The notes beneath the pieces were generated by a model. It was not told the origin of the DNA. It saw only the letters and a program-made list of their open reading frames with translations, and ran no database searches. Position numbers and translations under genes: made by a program. 64,000 nt of DNA from Pseudomonas sp. A-RE-19 (lineage in GTDB: Bacteria; Pseudomonadota; Gammaproteobacteria; Pseudomonadales; Pseudomonadaceae), in NCBI RefSeq assembly GCF_019956555.1, contig NZ_JAHBDQ010000026.1:1-64000 (forward strand), given 5' to 3'. Below are positions 38,174-48,832 of this stretch, one piece after another. Position 1 is the first letter of the stretch; each line of letters begins with the position of its first letter.

Positions 38174-38692
38174 ATGAAGCGACTATTCTGCTTGGCCGCG
38201 ATTGCGACCGCGTTGATGGGGCACAGTTTTACTGCACAGGCGGCGGGGGTGGAGTTCGGGGTTGGTCAGACCAGCGATTCGACCATGACCTACCGATTGG
38301 GCATGCAATTCGACTGGGACAAGAGTTGGCTGCAGAGCGATATCGGTCGTTTGACCGGTTACTGGAGCGGCGCTTACACCTACTGGGAGGGTGACACCAC
38401 GGCGAGCAATCACAGTTTGTCGTTCTCGCCAGTGCTGGTGTATGAGTTTGCCGGTCAGACCATCAAACCTTACGTTGAAGCAGGTATCGGCATCGCGGTG
38501 TTTGCCAACACCGAGGTCGAAGGCAACAAGCTGGGCAGTGCCTTTCAGTTCGAAGACCGTTTCGGGTTTGGTTTGCGCTTTGCCGGCGGACATGAAGTCG
38601 GGGTTCGCGCCACCCACTATTCAAACGGGGGGATCAGCAGTCCGAACGACGGTGTAGAGAGTTACGCGCTGCATTACACGATGCCGTTGTAA
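38174..38692 (+). CDS. pagL: Lipid A 3-O-deacylase PagL
   Basis: A 172-residue outer-membrane beta-barrel enzyme removing the 3-O acyl chain of lipid A, which alters immune recognition and polymyxin tolerance. Signal peptide ~1-23 (cleavage after AQA). The catalytic triad His148, Ser150 and Glu162 is intact in the C-terminal ATHYSNGG...PNDGVESYAL, and the chain ends with a terminal-strand pattern. The start at 38174 has an AAAGGA site about eight bases upstream; ATGs at 38111 and 38165 are open but less likely. Confidence 0.92.
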   Translation: MKRLFCLAAIATALMGHSFTAQAAGVEFGVGQTSDSTMTYRLGMQFDWDKSWLQSDIGRLTGYWSGAYTYWEGDTTASNHSLSFSPVLVYEFAGQTIKPYVEAGIGIAVFANTEVEGNKLGSAFQFEDRFGFGLRFAGGHEVGVRATHYSNGGISSPNDGVESYALHYTMPL

Positions 38693-38710
38693 GCAACACT
38701 GCACCTTTAA

Positions 38711-38801
38711 TGTGGGAGCGGGCTTGCTCGCGAATGCGATTTAACATTCAACACTGAGGTTGACTGACAATCCGCTTTCGCGAGCAAGCCCACTCCCACA
38801 T
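38711..38801. repeat. REP inverted pair (GTGGGAGCG family)
   Basis: Arms TGTGGGAGCGGGCTTGCTCG and CGAGCAAGCCCACTCCCACA face each other across a ~50-base spacer between pagL and the convergent YkgJ-type gene. Confidence 0.85.
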
Positions 38802-38829
38802 TGGATCTTCGGTGGCCTGATGTATTCGC

Positions 38830-39135
38830 TCACCGATACGCCGTCGCAATTCCCTGGCGTTCGGTGATGCATTCCGGTGCGCCCATTTCGAACTCCCGGC
38901 AGATCAGCGGACGTTTCTCGTAGATGGTGCACATCATGCTGTTGCGATCCAGCGCGGCGCACCAACCGTCATCCAGCCGCAGCATGACTTCCCCACCCCA
39001 ATCGTCGGTATCGATAAAGCGCTCGGGCACACCGGTGTCGGTGATCAGCATCACTTCAAGCTGGCAGCAGCAGGCCGCGCAGGTTGAGCAGGTGACCGCA
39101 GGCTCGGCAATTTGCGTGTGGGGAATGGTTTTCAT
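38830..39135 (-). CDS. YkgJ-family cysteine-cluster protein
   Basis: A 101-residue protein with the CxxCxxCC motif (CSTCAACCC, ~residues 16-24), Cys59, and later Cys69, Cys79 and Cys88 in the MCTIYEKRPLICREFEMG segment, typical of the YkgJ/UPF0153 zinc- or iron-binding family. Biochemical role unknown. It reads away from pagL and is followed by the REP pair. Confidence 0.88.
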   Translation of the reverse strand: MKTIPHTQIAEPAVTCSTCAACCCQLEVMLITDTGVPERFIDTDDWGGEVMLRLDDGWCAALDRNSMMCTIYEKRPLICREFEMGAPECITERQGIATAYR

Positions 39136-39201
39136 GGCGCGCAGTGTAAGGCAGTGGGCCCGCGCTGTGTGAAAGGCCTGACGGACGCTCAGGCTTCACG
39201 G

Positions 39202-39972
39202 CTAATCTTCGATCGGCGGATTGTTTCGCTCCATGCTCTTGTCGATTTCCAGTCCCGTCTGGTCGGGCTTTTGCGGCAGAGGCCAAAGGACAGGCATGAG
39301 CAGCTCCGGCAAGGGGAGTTCCAGTGGCCGATGCTTGAGCATGTCGAAGAGGTATCGCGCAGCTTTGTCCGCCGACCAGTCGAGGTGCATCGGAACGTTG
39401 ATGTCCAGGGGTGTATCCGTAAACCCTGGGCTGACCACGGTCATTTTGATGTTTTTCTGGGCCAGGTCGATGCGTAAGGACTCGAATAGATGACGCAACC
39501 CGGCCTTTGAATCGCCATAGGATTCGGCTCGTGGCAAGGGCAGGTAAGTCACCGAGCTGGCCATGCCCACCAGATGCGGCGCAGTGCCCGCCCGCAGCAG
39601 GGGCCGGGCGGCTTCAATGCAATAGCTGCTGGCAAGCAGGTTGGTGCGCACGATGTGCTCGATGATTGACGAGTCCAACTGATTGGCATCGACATATTCG
39701 CAGGTGCCCGCGTTGAGGATCATGGTGTCCAGAGAACCCCATTGCTTTGCAATCTGCTCGCCGATTTCGCGCACCTGTTGACTGTTGGTCAAATCCCCCG
39801 CAACCACCAGCACCTGTTCGGGATAACGCTGAGACAGGGCTTTCAATGGTGCCAGCGAGCGGGAGCTGACAGCCAGGTGGGCACCGGTTTTCAATATTTC
39901 TTCGGCCAGCGCGGCACCGATACCGTTGCTGGCGCCGGTCAACCAGTATCGCCTTGGAGGTGTAAGACTCAT
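39202..39972 (-). CDS. SDR-family oxidoreductase
   Basis: A 256-residue short-chain dehydrogenase. The NAD(P) loop is TGASNGIGAA (~residues 13-22), the structural NAG motif is LNAG (~90-93), and the catalytic Ser and YxxSK are in VGMASSVTYLPLPRAESYGDSKAG (in parts, ~136-160). Substrate unknown. It lies 64 bases downstream of the photolyase gene in the same direction, so it may be the last gene of the light cluster. Confidence 0.9.
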   Translation of the reverse strand: MSLTPPRRYWLTGASNGIGAALAEEILKTGAHLAVSSRSLAPLKALSQRYPEQVLVVAGDLTNSQQVREIGEQIAKQWGSLDTMILNAGTCEYVDANQLDSSIIEHIVRTNLLASSYCIEAARPLLRAGTAPHLVGMASSVTYLPLPRAESYGDSKAGLRHLFESLRIDLAQKNIKMTVVSPGFTDTPLDINVPMHLDWSADKAARYLFDMLKHRPLELPLPELLMPVLWPLPQKPDQTGLEIDKSMERNNPPIED

Positions 39973-40036
39973 CCCAATTCCCTTTTTAACCTGACAATTT
40001 CCCGACCCAGTACCGTGTTCATTGCGATAAAGCTTG

Positions 40037-41476
40037 TCATGATGGCAGGTTCTTGAATGCAGCCAAGGCTCGTTCGCGCGAAGTGCTCAGGTTGACGATA
40101 GGCGATGGATAATCCGCCTCACCGAATAATCCATCGAGGCTCGCGGGATTGTGCAGGTATTTTTTGTTCATTTTGTTGATCTGCGGCAACCAATGCTTGA
40201 TAAAAACCCCTTCGGCATCGAATTTTTCCGACTGGCTCAGTGGGTTGAAAATCCGGAAGTAGGGCGCCGAATCGGTGCCGGTGGACGAACTCCACTGCCA
40301 GCCACCGTTGTTTGCCGCCAGATCGCCGTCAATCAGATGCTGCATGAAGAAACGCTCGCCTTCACGCCAGTCGATCAGCAGGTTTTTGGTCAGGAACATT
40401 GCCACGACCATGCGCAAGCGGTTGTGCATCCAACCGGTTTCCAGCAATTGGCGCATGGCGGCATCAATGATCGGCAGGCCGGTACGGGCTTGCTGCCAGG
40501 CCTTGAGTTCTTCCGGGGCGTCGCGCCAGGCCAGAGCTTCGGTTTCCGGGCGGAAGGCGCGGTGCCGGGAGACCCGTGGGTAGCCCACCAGAATGTGCTT
40601 GTAGAATTCGCGCCACAGCAATTCGTTGATCCAGGTGACGGCGCCGGCCTTGCCGCTCTCGAACTCGCCCTGATTGCTGCGCAACGCGGCGTGCAGGCAC
40701 TGACGAGGGGAGATCACCCCGGCGGTGAGATAGGCCGAGAGCTGGCTGGTGCCGGGTTTTGCCGGGAAGTCGCGCTCACGGTGGTAGTCGTCGATTTGCG
40801 CTTCGGCAAAGGTATCGAGACGACGCCGGGCTTCGGCTTCACCGGCCGGCCAGAGGGCACGCAAGCTGTCGCTGGGCGTTTCGAAGCCCTCGACACTCGA
40901 CGGGACTTCATCGCTTTTGATACCCAGTGATGCCTGGGTGGTGGGGGCGCTAACCAGTTTCGGCAATGACGCATGCAGGCGTTGGTAGCAGACCTTGCGG
41001 AACTGGCTGAAGACCTGGAAATACGTACCGGTCCTGGTCAGCACGGTGCCCGGCTTGAACAACAATTGATCGAGGTGGCTGTGAAAGTCGATACCCTCGG
41101 CTTTCAGCGCTCGGGCCACCGCCGCATCCCGACGTGTTTCGTGAATGCCATATTCTTCGTTGACGTGCACCGCGTCGATTTTCAGCTGCCGGCAAAGATC
41201 GAGCAGCACCTTCGGTGCCTCATCCCAGCGAGAAGCCTTGCGAATCAGCAGCGGGATGTTCAAGGCGTCCAGCGCGTGGCGCAATGGGCTGAGGTTGCGC
41301 AGCCAGAAATCCACTTTGCAGGGGGCGTCGTCATGCTCCAGCCATTGCTGCGGACTCAACAAATACACCGCCACACTCGGACCACGGGCCGCGGCAGCCG
41401 AGAGGGCGGTGTTGTCGTGTAAACGCAAGTCGCTGCGCAGCCAGATCAATTGCATGGTGGTGTCCGCACGTTTCAT
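40037..41476 (-). CDS. phrB: Deoxyribodipyrimidine photolyase
   Basis: A 479-residue class I CPD photolyase that repairs UV pyrimidine dimers using blue light. The N-terminal Rossmann domain starts MQLIWLRSDLRLHDNTAL. The C-terminal FAD-binding domain has TAGVISPRQ, ELLWREFYKHIL, WQQARTGLPIIDAAMRQL and NNGGWQWSSSTGTD. I take the ATG at 41476, which overlaps the merR stop as TAATG, the same junction found between 43376 and merR; an internal ATG at 41455 gives the usual MQLIW start and is the alternative. Confidence 0.95.
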   Translation of the reverse strand: MKRADTTMQLIWLRSDLRLHDNTALSAAAARGPSVAVYLLSPQQWLEHDDAPCKVDFWLRNLSPLRHALDALNIPLLIRKASRWDEAPKVLLDLCRQLKIDAVHVNEEYGIHETRRDAAVARALKAEGIDFHSHLDQLLFKPGTVLTRTGTYFQVFSQFRKVCYQRLHASLPKLVSAPTTQASLGIKSDEVPSSVEGFETPSDSLRALWPAGEAEARRRLDTFAEAQIDDYHRERDFPAKPGTSQLSAYLTAGVISPRQCLHAALRSNQGEFESGKAGAVTWINELLWREFYKHILVGYPRVSRHRAFRPETEALAWRDAPEELKAWQQARTGLPIIDAAMRQLLETGWMHNRLRMVVAMFLTKNLLIDWREGERFFMQHLIDGDLAANNGGWQWSSSTGTDSAPYFRIFNPLSQSEKFDAEGVFIKHWLPQINKMNKKYLHNPASLDGLFGEADYPSPIVNLSTSRERALAAFKNLPS

Positions 41477-42417
41477 TAAATAAGCCCGCGCTGAATAAGG
41501 CCCTGATAGGCCGACAGGGGATCTTCGGCCAGGGATAAATCAGCTATGGCAGTGGTTTTTGCGGACAACTCGGTGTGGTGAATGCGTACCGTTGGTCCGG
41601 CAATTATTTTTGGGCAGCTGACGCCGTTCAAAAGTTTCGACAGCTGCGAAAGATTCATGGCTTTGCTGGAATACAGCAGTACGCCCCGGGCTTGCAGGTG
41701 ATCAACCGCCAGCGTCAACTCGCCGGGCGGGAGTGGCCAGTCGAAAACCTCCACCGGGCAATCGGTGCTGCTGATCAGCCAGGCCGTGAGCCATAGATGA
41801 GGCTCCATTGGCAGGTCTGAGTGATTGATCAGCAGTAGCGGCGCGGTGCGTAACTGACGGTTGTTATGGTAGATCCTTGCGCCGAATTTGCTGCGTAACC
41901 ATGAATAGACAAACACCCGCTCCATCTGCGCGCCGAACTGGCCTTGCCAGCGTTGTTCCAGTTCCTCAAGCAACGGCATCAACAGGTGTTCGCACAAAGT
42001 GCGTGGCGGGTACAACGCCATCGCCTGGTTCACGGTGTCATCGAGGGTGCGTTCGGCCAGTTGGGTAACCGCTTGCAGCAATGTCTGGCGCAACACTTGC
42101 CAATCGTTCCCTACCGGTACGGTCAGCACCTGAGGCGTATCGAGCAGTTGCTTGACCTGGCTGACAGCCACGCCGCGATTGAGCCAGGTGAGGATCGTCA
42201 GGATCCGCTGAACGTGTTCGGCGCAGAACAGCCGATGCCCCTTGGGTGTGCGTTGAGGCACGATCAATCCATAACGTCGTTCCCAGGCGCGCAAGGTGAC
42301 AGCGTTGACCCCGGTCTGCCGGGTCACTTCACGGATGGGCAGCCAGCCTGCGTCCAGCGCCTTCTTGAAGTCGGTGCCGAGGTCTTCGCTGGCGCTGGTG
42401 TCCGGTGGGTTTTTCAT
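41476..42417 (-). CDS. MerR-family regulator, class II LitR/CarH-like
   Basis: A 313-residue regulator. The MerR helix-turn-helix is at ~27-95 (LPIREVTRQTGVNAVTLRAW, ERRYGLIVPQRTPKGHRLF). The C-terminal part has the helical bundle of the CarH/LitR family but lacks the cobalamin-binding DxHxxG motif, which places it in class II LitR. In P. putida such regulators, working with a LOV photoreceptor, control photolyase, ferrochelatase and related genes. Stop and start overlap both neighbours as TAATG. Probable operators lie at 43399-43472 and 44535-44585. Confidence 0.85.
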   Translation of the reverse strand: MKNPPDTSASEDLGTDFKKALDAGWLPIREVTRQTGVNAVTLRAWERRYGLIVPQRTPKGHRLFCAEHVQRILTILTWLNRGVAVSQVKQLLDTPQVLTVPVGNDWQVLRQTLLQAVTQLAERTLDDTVNQAMALYPPRTLCEHLLMPLLEELEQRWQGQFGAQMERVFVYSWLRSKFGARIYHNNRQLRTAPLLLINHSDLPMEPHLWLTAWLISSTDCPVEVFDWPLPPGELTLAVDHLQARGVLLYSSKAMNLSQLSKLLNGVSCPKIIAGPTVRIHHTELSAKTTAIADLSLAEDPLSAYQGLIQRGLI

Positions 42418-43376
42418 TAGATCGCGTTTCGCAGGCTGAGGTTTTCCGGGTGCGGTTGCAGATAAACCTGCTGCGCGATGTATGGATCCGGGTGTTGGCG
42501 AAAGTAGTGTTTGAGCAATGTCAGCGGCACCACCAGCGGCACGATGCCGTGGCGATACTGGCTGATGACGTGCTGCACCTCCTGCTTGTCTTCAGGGCTG
42601 ATAGCCTGTTTGAGGTAGCCGCTGAGGTGTTGCAGAACGTTGGTGTGGGTGCGACGCGTGGCGCATTTTTTCAAGGCGGCCATCAGTTCGCTGAAATAGC
42701 GCGGGCCGAGCGCTTTGGGATCGGTCCGGCCCATGCTGCCCAGCAAGTTGCCCAAGGTTTTGTATTGCACCGGGTTATGGGCCATCAGCAGGTATTTGTA
42801 GCGCGAGTGAAAGTCAGTAAGGCCGCGCCGGGTCAGACCTGTTTGCTGCAACTGTTGCCAGGCGCTGTAGGCGAACACGCGGGTGAGGAAGTTTTCCCGC
42901 AGCACTGGATCGTTGAGCCGACCCTCTTCTTCTACCGGTAAATCGGGATGCAGCGCGCAGAAGGTCCGGGCGTAAATTCCACGGCTACCACTGTCCACTG
43001 GCGCGCCGTTGGCGTGGTAGACCTTGACCCGTTCCAGGCCACATGAAGGGGATTTCTGCATGAAGATATAGCCGCTGATGTCGCCCAACTCCATCGCCAT
43101 TTTCTGAGCAAAGCGGGCCAGCGGCAGGGTGACGTTGAGCTCATGATTGAGCGTGCCGACGGCCTCCGGACGTTCCGGGTCGCCGATCAGGCGGATCGGT
43201 TCGCGAGGAATGCCCAAGCCGATGGCGACTTCCGGGCACACCGGAACGAAATCGAAATAATCAGTGAGGGTGAGGCTGCACAGCCGTGACGCCTTGTGCC
43301 CGCCGTTGTAACGCACTTCGGCTCCCATCAGGCAGGCGCTGATGGCGATTTTGGGTTTCATGGCTGTGTGGGGCAT
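42417..43376 (-). CDS. DUF523-DUF1722 (YbgA-type) protein
   Basis: A 319-residue two-domain protein. The N-terminal DUF523 (~residues 8-150) has conserved cysteines in ISACLMG, VCPE and SPSCG; the C-terminal DUF1722/YbgA domain (~185-300) begins FHSRYKYLLMAHNPVQYKTLG. In E. coli ybgA is co-transcribed with phrB, which supports a link to light or DNA damage. The start at 43376 has AGGTG about six bases upstream. First gene of an operon with merR and phrB. Confidence 0.88.
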   Translation of the reverse strand: MPHTAMKPKIAISACLMGAEVRYNGGHKASRLCSLTLTDYFDFVPVCPEVAIGLGIPREPIRLIGDPERPEAVGTLNHELNVTLPLARFAQKMAMELGDISGYIFMQKSPSCGLERVKVYHANGAPVDSGSRGIYARTFCALHPDLPVEEEGRLNDPVLRENFLTRVFAYSAWQQLQQTGLTRRGLTDFHSRYKYLLMAHNPVQYKTLGNLLGSMGRTDPKALGPRYFSELMAALKKCATRRTHTNVLQHLSGYLKQAISPEDKQEVQHVISQYRHGIVPLVVPLTLLKHYFRQHPDPYIAQQVYLQPHPENLSLRNAI

Positions 43377-43398
43377 CGGAGCACCTCGAATCCAGACC

Positions 43399-43422
43399 TG
43401 TACAGACTATTAGGTCTGTACA
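43399..43422 (-). promoter_or_regulatory. LitR-type operator, TGTACA-N12-TGTACA
   Basis: TGTACA at 43399-43404 and 43417-43422, separated by exactly 12 bases (GACTATTAGGTC). This fits the consensus T(G/A)TACA-N12-TGTACA that I recall for class II LitR of P. putida. It is downstream of the predicted -10 of the 43376 operon. Confidence 0.75.
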
Positions 43423-43432
43423 ACATTATTTC

Positions 43433-43472
43433 ATCATAGATTCAAAGGTGTACAAGTCAAATTTTTTGTATA
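43433..43472 (-). promoter_or_regulatory. Promoter of the YbgA-merR-phrB operon with LitR-type box
   Basis: On the minus strand, -35 TTGACT (43460-43455) and -10 TATGAT (43438-43433) are 16 bases apart. A second box, TATACA-N12-TGTACA (43472-43449 read on minus), overlaps the -35 and the spacer. Promoter and operator are both visible; LitR control is inferred. Confidence 0.75.
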
Positions 43473-43527
43473 GGTTTTTGCGGGGCTGCTGCCTGGGGCG
43501 ACAGCAGCGGGATGGACTTGAGTCAAT

Positions 43528-44589
<1,062 letters not shown>

Positions 44590-44710
44590 TTAGCGTCCTC
44601 GTTCTGACAGCTTGGCCTATTGTTAAACACAGAGCCTGCCCGATACCAAAGATCCCTGCTTATAAAAATAGACTAGTGATCAGGGTAAAACGCCACGCGA
44701 GGAAGATGTC

Positions 44711-45619
44711 ATGCACATATTGCTGACCGGCGGTACTGGTTTGATAGGACGTCAACTCTGCCAACACTGGTTGAGTCAGGGACATCGTCTGACAGTGTGG
44801 AGTCGCACGCCTGCAAAAGTCGCCCAAGTCTGTGGCACTCAAGTACGTGGAATCGCGCGGCTTGAGGACCTCGGTCAAGCACCGGTGGATGCCATTATCA
44901 ACCTTGCGGGGGCACCGATTGCCGATCGGCTCTGGACTCATAAACGCAAAGCGTTGTTGTGGAGCAGCCGGATCACGTTGACCGAAACGCTGCTGGCCTG
45001 GCTCGAAAGCCGCGAGCAGAAACCGAAGGTGCTGATCTCCGGCTCGGCAATCGGTTGGTACGGCGACGGTGGCGAACGGGAGCTGACTGAAGAATCTCCC
45101 CCCGTCATCGATGATTTCGCCAGCCAGTTGTGCGTCGCCTGGGAAGAAACCGCACAGCGCGCCGAGGCCTTGGGCATTCGGGTGATTCTGATCCGTACCG
45201 GGTTGGTGTTGTCCGCCGAGGGCGGCTTTTTGTCGCGGCTATTGTTGCCGTTCAAACTGGGGCTCGGCGGGCCGATCGGCAGCGGCCGGCAGTGGATGCC
45301 GTGGATTCATATCGCGGATCAAATCGCCCTGATTGATTTTCTTCTGCACCGCAATGAGGCCCGCGGTCCATATAATGCCTGCGCGCCCAAACCGGTGCGC
45401 AATCGCGAATTCGCCCAAATATTGGGTAGCGTGTTGCATCGTCCGGCGTTCATGCCGATGCCGACCCTCGTGTTGAAGGTGGGCCTGGGCGAGTTGTCAT
45501 TGTTGCTGCTGGGTGGCCAGAAGGCCATGCCGGCTCGCTTGCTGGAAGCGGGTTTCACTTTCCGGTTCACTGATTTGCGCGCGGCATTGGACGATCTGTC
45601 CAACCGCCTTAAGAAATAG
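44711..45619 (+). CDS. TIGR01777-family NAD(P)-binding epimerase (YfcH-like)
   Basis: A 302-residue atypical short-chain dehydrogenase. The loop is [14 protein letters not shown] (~residues 4-17), then [17 protein letters not shown] (~69-85), [18 protein letters not shown] (~111-128) and the C-terminal DUF1731 part ([20 protein letters not shown], then [14 protein letters not shown]). Function unknown. Eight bases before hemH and divergent from the oxidoreductase, so it belongs with the light/porphyrin cluster. Confidence 0.9.
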   Translation: MHILLTGGTGLIGRQLCQHWLSQGHRLTVWSRTPAKVAQVCGTQVRGIARLEDLGQAPVDAIINLAGAPIADRLWTHKRKALLWSSRITLTETLLAWLESREQKPKVLISGSAIGWYGDGGERELTEESPPVIDDFASQLCVAWEETAQRAEALGIRVILIRTGLVLSAEGGFLSRLLLPFKLGLGGPIGSGRQWMPWIHIADQIALIDFLLHRNEARGPYNACAPKPVRNREFAQILGSVLHRPAFMPMPTLVLKVGLGELSLLLLGGQKAMPARLLEAGFTFRFTDLRAALDDLSNRLKK

Positions 45620-45627
45620 GACGTTGC

Positions 45628-46653
45628 ATGACCGATCACGCGTTGCTTCTGGTCAACCTGGGTTCACCTGCTTCCACTTCGGTGGCAGATGTGCGCAGCT
45701 ACCTCAATCAATTTCTGATGGACCCGTATGTGATCGACCTGCCATGGCCGGTGCGGCGTTTGCTGGTGTCGCTGATCCTGATCAAACGCCCTGAGCAGTC
45801 AGCCCACGCCTATGCTTCGATCTGGTGGGAGGAGGGCTCGCCACTGGTGGTGCTCAGCCGTCGCTTGCAACAGGCCATGACCGCCCAATGGACCCAAGGG
45901 CCGGTGGAACTGGCGATGCGTTACGGCGAGCCGTCGATTGAATCGACACTGGTGCGGCTGGCTGCCCAGGGGCACAAGAAAATTACCCTGGCGCCGCTCT
46001 ATCCGCAGTTCGCCGACAGCACCGTGACCACGGTGGTCGAAGAAGCCAGGCGCGTGGTGCGAAATAATAATCTCGATGTGCAATTCTCGATTCTTCAGCC
46101 GTTCTACGATCAGCCGGAATACCTCGAGGCCTTGGTCGCCAGTGCCAAGCCTTATCTGCTGCAGGATTACGATCACCTGCTGCTGAGCTTCCATGGCTTG
46201 CCGGAACGGCACCTGACCAAGATCGACCCCACCGGTCATCATTGCTTTAAAAGCGATAATTGCTGTCAGAACGCTTCACCGGAAGTATTAACCACCTGCT
46301 ACCGCGCCCAATGCCTGCGCACCGCTTCCGAGTTTGCCCGGCGCCTGGGCTTGCCGGACGGCAAGTGGTCGGTGTCGTTCCAGTCGCGTCTGGGGCGAGC
46401 CAAGTGGATCGAACCCTACACCGAAGCGCGCCTCGATGAGTTGGCCAAAAGCGGCGTGAAGAAAGTTCTGGTGATGTGCCCGGCGTTTGTAGCCGATTGC
46501 ATCGAGACCCTTGAAGAAATCGGTGATCGTGGGCGGGAGCAATTCCGCGAAGCGGGAGGGGAGGAGTTGGTATTGGTGCCTTGCCTCAACGATGATCCGC
46601 AGTGGGTCAAGGCGTTGAGCACCTTGTGCGAAAGGGCGCCATTGGCGCTTTAA
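45628..46653 (+). CDS. hemH: Ferrochelatase
   Basis: A 341-residue enzyme inserting Fe2+ into protoporphyrin IX. The conserved His is in [11 protein letters not shown] (~residue 190), and the Glu/Pro-rich site is in [17 protein letters not shown]. The NCCQNAS segment has a Cys pair, not a standard iron-sulfur set. It starts GxPVxT-like ([12 protein letters not shown]). Light control would make sense because protoporphyrin is a photosensitiser. Followed by a REP pair. Confidence 0.96.
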   Translation: MTDHALLLVNLGSPASTSVADVRSYLNQFLMDPYVIDLPWPVRRLLVSLILIKRPEQSAHAYASIWWEEGSPLVVLSRRLQQAMTAQWTQGPVELAMRYGEPSIESTLVRLAAQGHKKITLAPLYPQFADSTVTTVVEEARRVVRNNNLDVQFSILQPFYDQPEYLEALVASAKPYLLQDYDHLLLSFHGLPERHLTKIDPTGHHCFKSDNCCQNASPEVLTTCYRAQCLRTASEFARRLGLPDGKWSVSFQSRLGRAKWIEPYTEARLDELAKSGVKKVLVMCPAFVADCIETLEEIGDRGREQFREAGGEELVLVPCLNDDPQWVKALSTLCERAPLAL

Positions 46654-46657
46654 AAGC

Positions 46658-46722
46658 TTCGCGGGCAAGCCTCGCTCCTACAGGTTTTGCGCTGACCTTG
46701 TAGGAGCGAGGCTTGCCCGCGA
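46658..46722. repeat. REP inverted pair (AGGCTTGCC family)
   Basis: CGCGGGCAAGCCTCGCTCCT plus ACAGG and TGTAGGAGCGAGGCTTGCCC plus GCGA, facing each other between convergent hemH and uraA. Confidence 0.85.
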
Positions 46723-46741
46723 TGGCATTCTTGAGGCTGGC

Positions 46742-48022
46742 TTACAACAACGACTCTTCCGCCTTCTTGTGCTTCCAGCTGTCATTACCCGGCAGCAACA
46801 GGTTCAGCGCAATCGCCACCACCGCGCACAGTGCGATGCCTTTGAGGCCGAAGTCGTCGGGGCCGGTGCCGGTGCCGACCAGTACGCCGCCAATCCCGAA
46901 CACCAGCGTCACCGAGACAATCACCAGATTGCGTGCTTCGCCCAGGTCGATCTTGTGGCGAATCATTGTGTTCATCCCCACCGCAGCAATTGAACCGAAC
47001 AACAGGCAAAGAATGCCGCCCATCACCGGCACCGGGATGCTTTGCAGCAGTGCACCGAACTTGCCGATGAACGCCAGGCTGATCGCGAAGATTGCCGCCC
47101 AGGTCATGATTTTCGGGTTGTAGTTTTTGGTCAGCATCACCGCGCCGGTCACTTCGGCGTAGGTGGTGTTGGGCGGGCCGCCGAACAGACCGGCCGCGGT
47201 GGTGGCAATGCCATCGCCGAGCAGCGTGCGGTGCAGGCCGGGCTTCTTCAGGTAATCACGACCGGTCACGCTACCGACTGCAATCACGCCGCCGATGTGT
47301 TCGATCGCTGGCGCGAGGGCCACCGGAACGATGAACAGAATGGCCTGCCAGTTGAATTCCGGCGCCGTGAAGTGTGGAATCGCGAACCATGGTGCGGCAG
47401 CAATTTTCGCGGTATCGACCACCCCGAAATAGAACGCCATCGCAAAACCCACCAGCACGCCGGAGATGATCGGCACCAGGCGGAAAATGCCTTTACCGAA
47501 TACCGCAACGATCAGGGTGGTCAGCAGCGCCGGCATCGAGATCAACATCGCCGTCTGGTAAGGAATCAGTTCAGTGCCGTCGCCGGCCTTGCCCATCGCC
47601 ATGTTGGCGGCGATCGGCGCCATGGCCAGGCCGATGGAGATGATCACCGGGCCGATCACTACCGGTGGTAGCAGGCGGTCGATGAACCCGGTGCCTTTGA
47701 TCTTCACGGCAAGGCCGAGGAAGGTGTAGACGAAACCGGCCGCCATCACACCGCCCATGGTCGCCGCCAGGCCAAACTGGCCTTTGGCGAGAATGATCGG
47801 CGTGATGAAGGCAAAGCTTGAGGCCAGGAACACCGGCACCTGACGCCCGGTGACGATCTGGAACAGAATCGTCCCAAGGCCTGCGGTGAACAGCGCCACG
47901 TTCGGGTCGAGGCCGGTAATCAATGGCATCAACACCAGCGCGCCAAAGGCCACGAACAGCATCTGCGCACCCGACAGCACTGTGCGCCAGAGCGGATCGT
48001 TGAACTCTTGCTGCATGCTCAA
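46742..48022 (-). CDS. uraA: Uracil permease
   Basis: A 426-residue NCS2-family proton symporter with about 14 hydrophobic segments. It has the family segment [20 protein letters not shown] (~residues 230-250) and [26 protein letters not shown] (in parts, ~270-295), which holds the NxT/AE substrate site. Its ATG overlaps the upp stop by four bases (ATGA), so uptake and salvage of uracil are coupled. Confidence 0.92.
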   Translation of the reverse strand: MSMQQEFNDPLWRTVLSGAQMLFVAFGALVLMPLITGLDPNVALFTAGLGTILFQIVTGRQVPVFLASSFAFITPIILAKGQFGLAATMGGVMAAGFVYTFLGLAVKIKGTGFIDRLLPPVVIGPVIISIGLAMAPIAANMAMGKAGDGTELIPYQTAMLISMPALLTTLIVAVFGKGIFRLVPIISGVLVGFAMAFYFGVVDTAKIAAAPWFAIPHFTAPEFNWQAILFIVPVALAPAIEHIGGVIAVGSVTGRDYLKKPGLHRTLLGDGIATTAAGLFGGPPNTTYAEVTGAVMLTKNYNPKIMTWAAIFAISLAFIGKFGALLQSIPVPVMGGILCLLFGSIAAVGMNTMIRHKIDLGEARNLVIVSVTLVFGIGGVLVGTGTGPDDFGLKGIALCAVVAIALNLLLPGNDSWKHKKAEESLL

Positions 48023-48657
48023 GCGTCCTTCTGCTTGGTGCCGAAGATCTTGTCACCGGCATCGCCCAAGCCTGGGATGATGTAACCGTGTTCATTCAGT
48101 TTCTGGTCAATGGAAGCGGTGTAGATGGTCACGTCCGGGTGAGCCTTCTCCACAGCGGCGATGCCTTCGGGGGCGGCGACCAGGACCATCGCGCGGATGT
48201 CCTTGCAGCCGGCCTTTTTCAGCAGGTCGATGGTGGCGACCATCGAGCCGCCGGTGGCGAGCATCGGGTCGATGATCATCGCCAGGCGCTCGTCGATTTC
48301 CGGCACCAGTTTTTCCAGATAGGTGTGGGCTTCGAGGGTTTCCTCGTTACGGGCCACGCCCACGGCGCTGACCTTGGCGCCGGGGATCAGGCTCAGCACG
48401 CCTTCGAGCATGCCGATACCGGCACGCAGGATCGGCACTACGGTAATCTTCTTGCCGGCGATTTTTTCGACCGACACCGTGCCGCACCAGCCTTCGATGT
48501 CGTAGCTTTCCAGTGGCAGGTCTTTGGTGGCTTCATAGGTCAGCAGGGCGCCGACTTCCTGAGCGAGCTCACGGAAATTCTTGGTGCTAATGTCGGCGCG
48601 GCGCATAAGGCCAAGTTTATGACGGATCAGCGGATGGCGGATCTCGAGGATGGGCAT
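48019..48657 (-). CDS. upp: Uracil phosphoribosyltransferase
   Basis: A 212-residue enzyme making UMP from uracil and PRPP. It has [19 protein letters not shown] at the start, the PRPP loop [12 protein letters not shown] (~residues 126-137), and [16 protein letters not shown] at the C terminus. The frame is open to 48681 but 48657 is the family start. First gene of upp-uraA. Confidence 0.96.
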   Translation of the reverse strand: MPILEIRHPLIRHKLGLMRRADISTKNFRELAQEVGALLTYEATKDLPLESYDIEGWCGTVSVEKIAGKKITVVPILRAGIGMLEGVLSLIPGAKVSAVGVARNEETLEAHTYLEKLVPEIDERLAMIIDPMLATGGSMVATIDLLKKAGCKDIRAMVLVAAPEGIAAVEKAHPDVTIYTASIDQKLNEHGYIIPGLGDAGDKIFGTKQKDA

Positions 48658-48832
48658 GGGAAAGGCTCCGGCGGCGGGCAAAAAAACCGGCCTAGGTTAA
48701 TCTATCCGAGGGTGTTGTCCTATAGACATACAGTACGTTAGTCCACAAACGCTTGATCTGGCCTCGCTTGATGCGTACCTTTGCCCGCTTTTCCGAATCC
48801 GTCCCTCCCCCTCAAACCCCCTGGAGAGCGCC

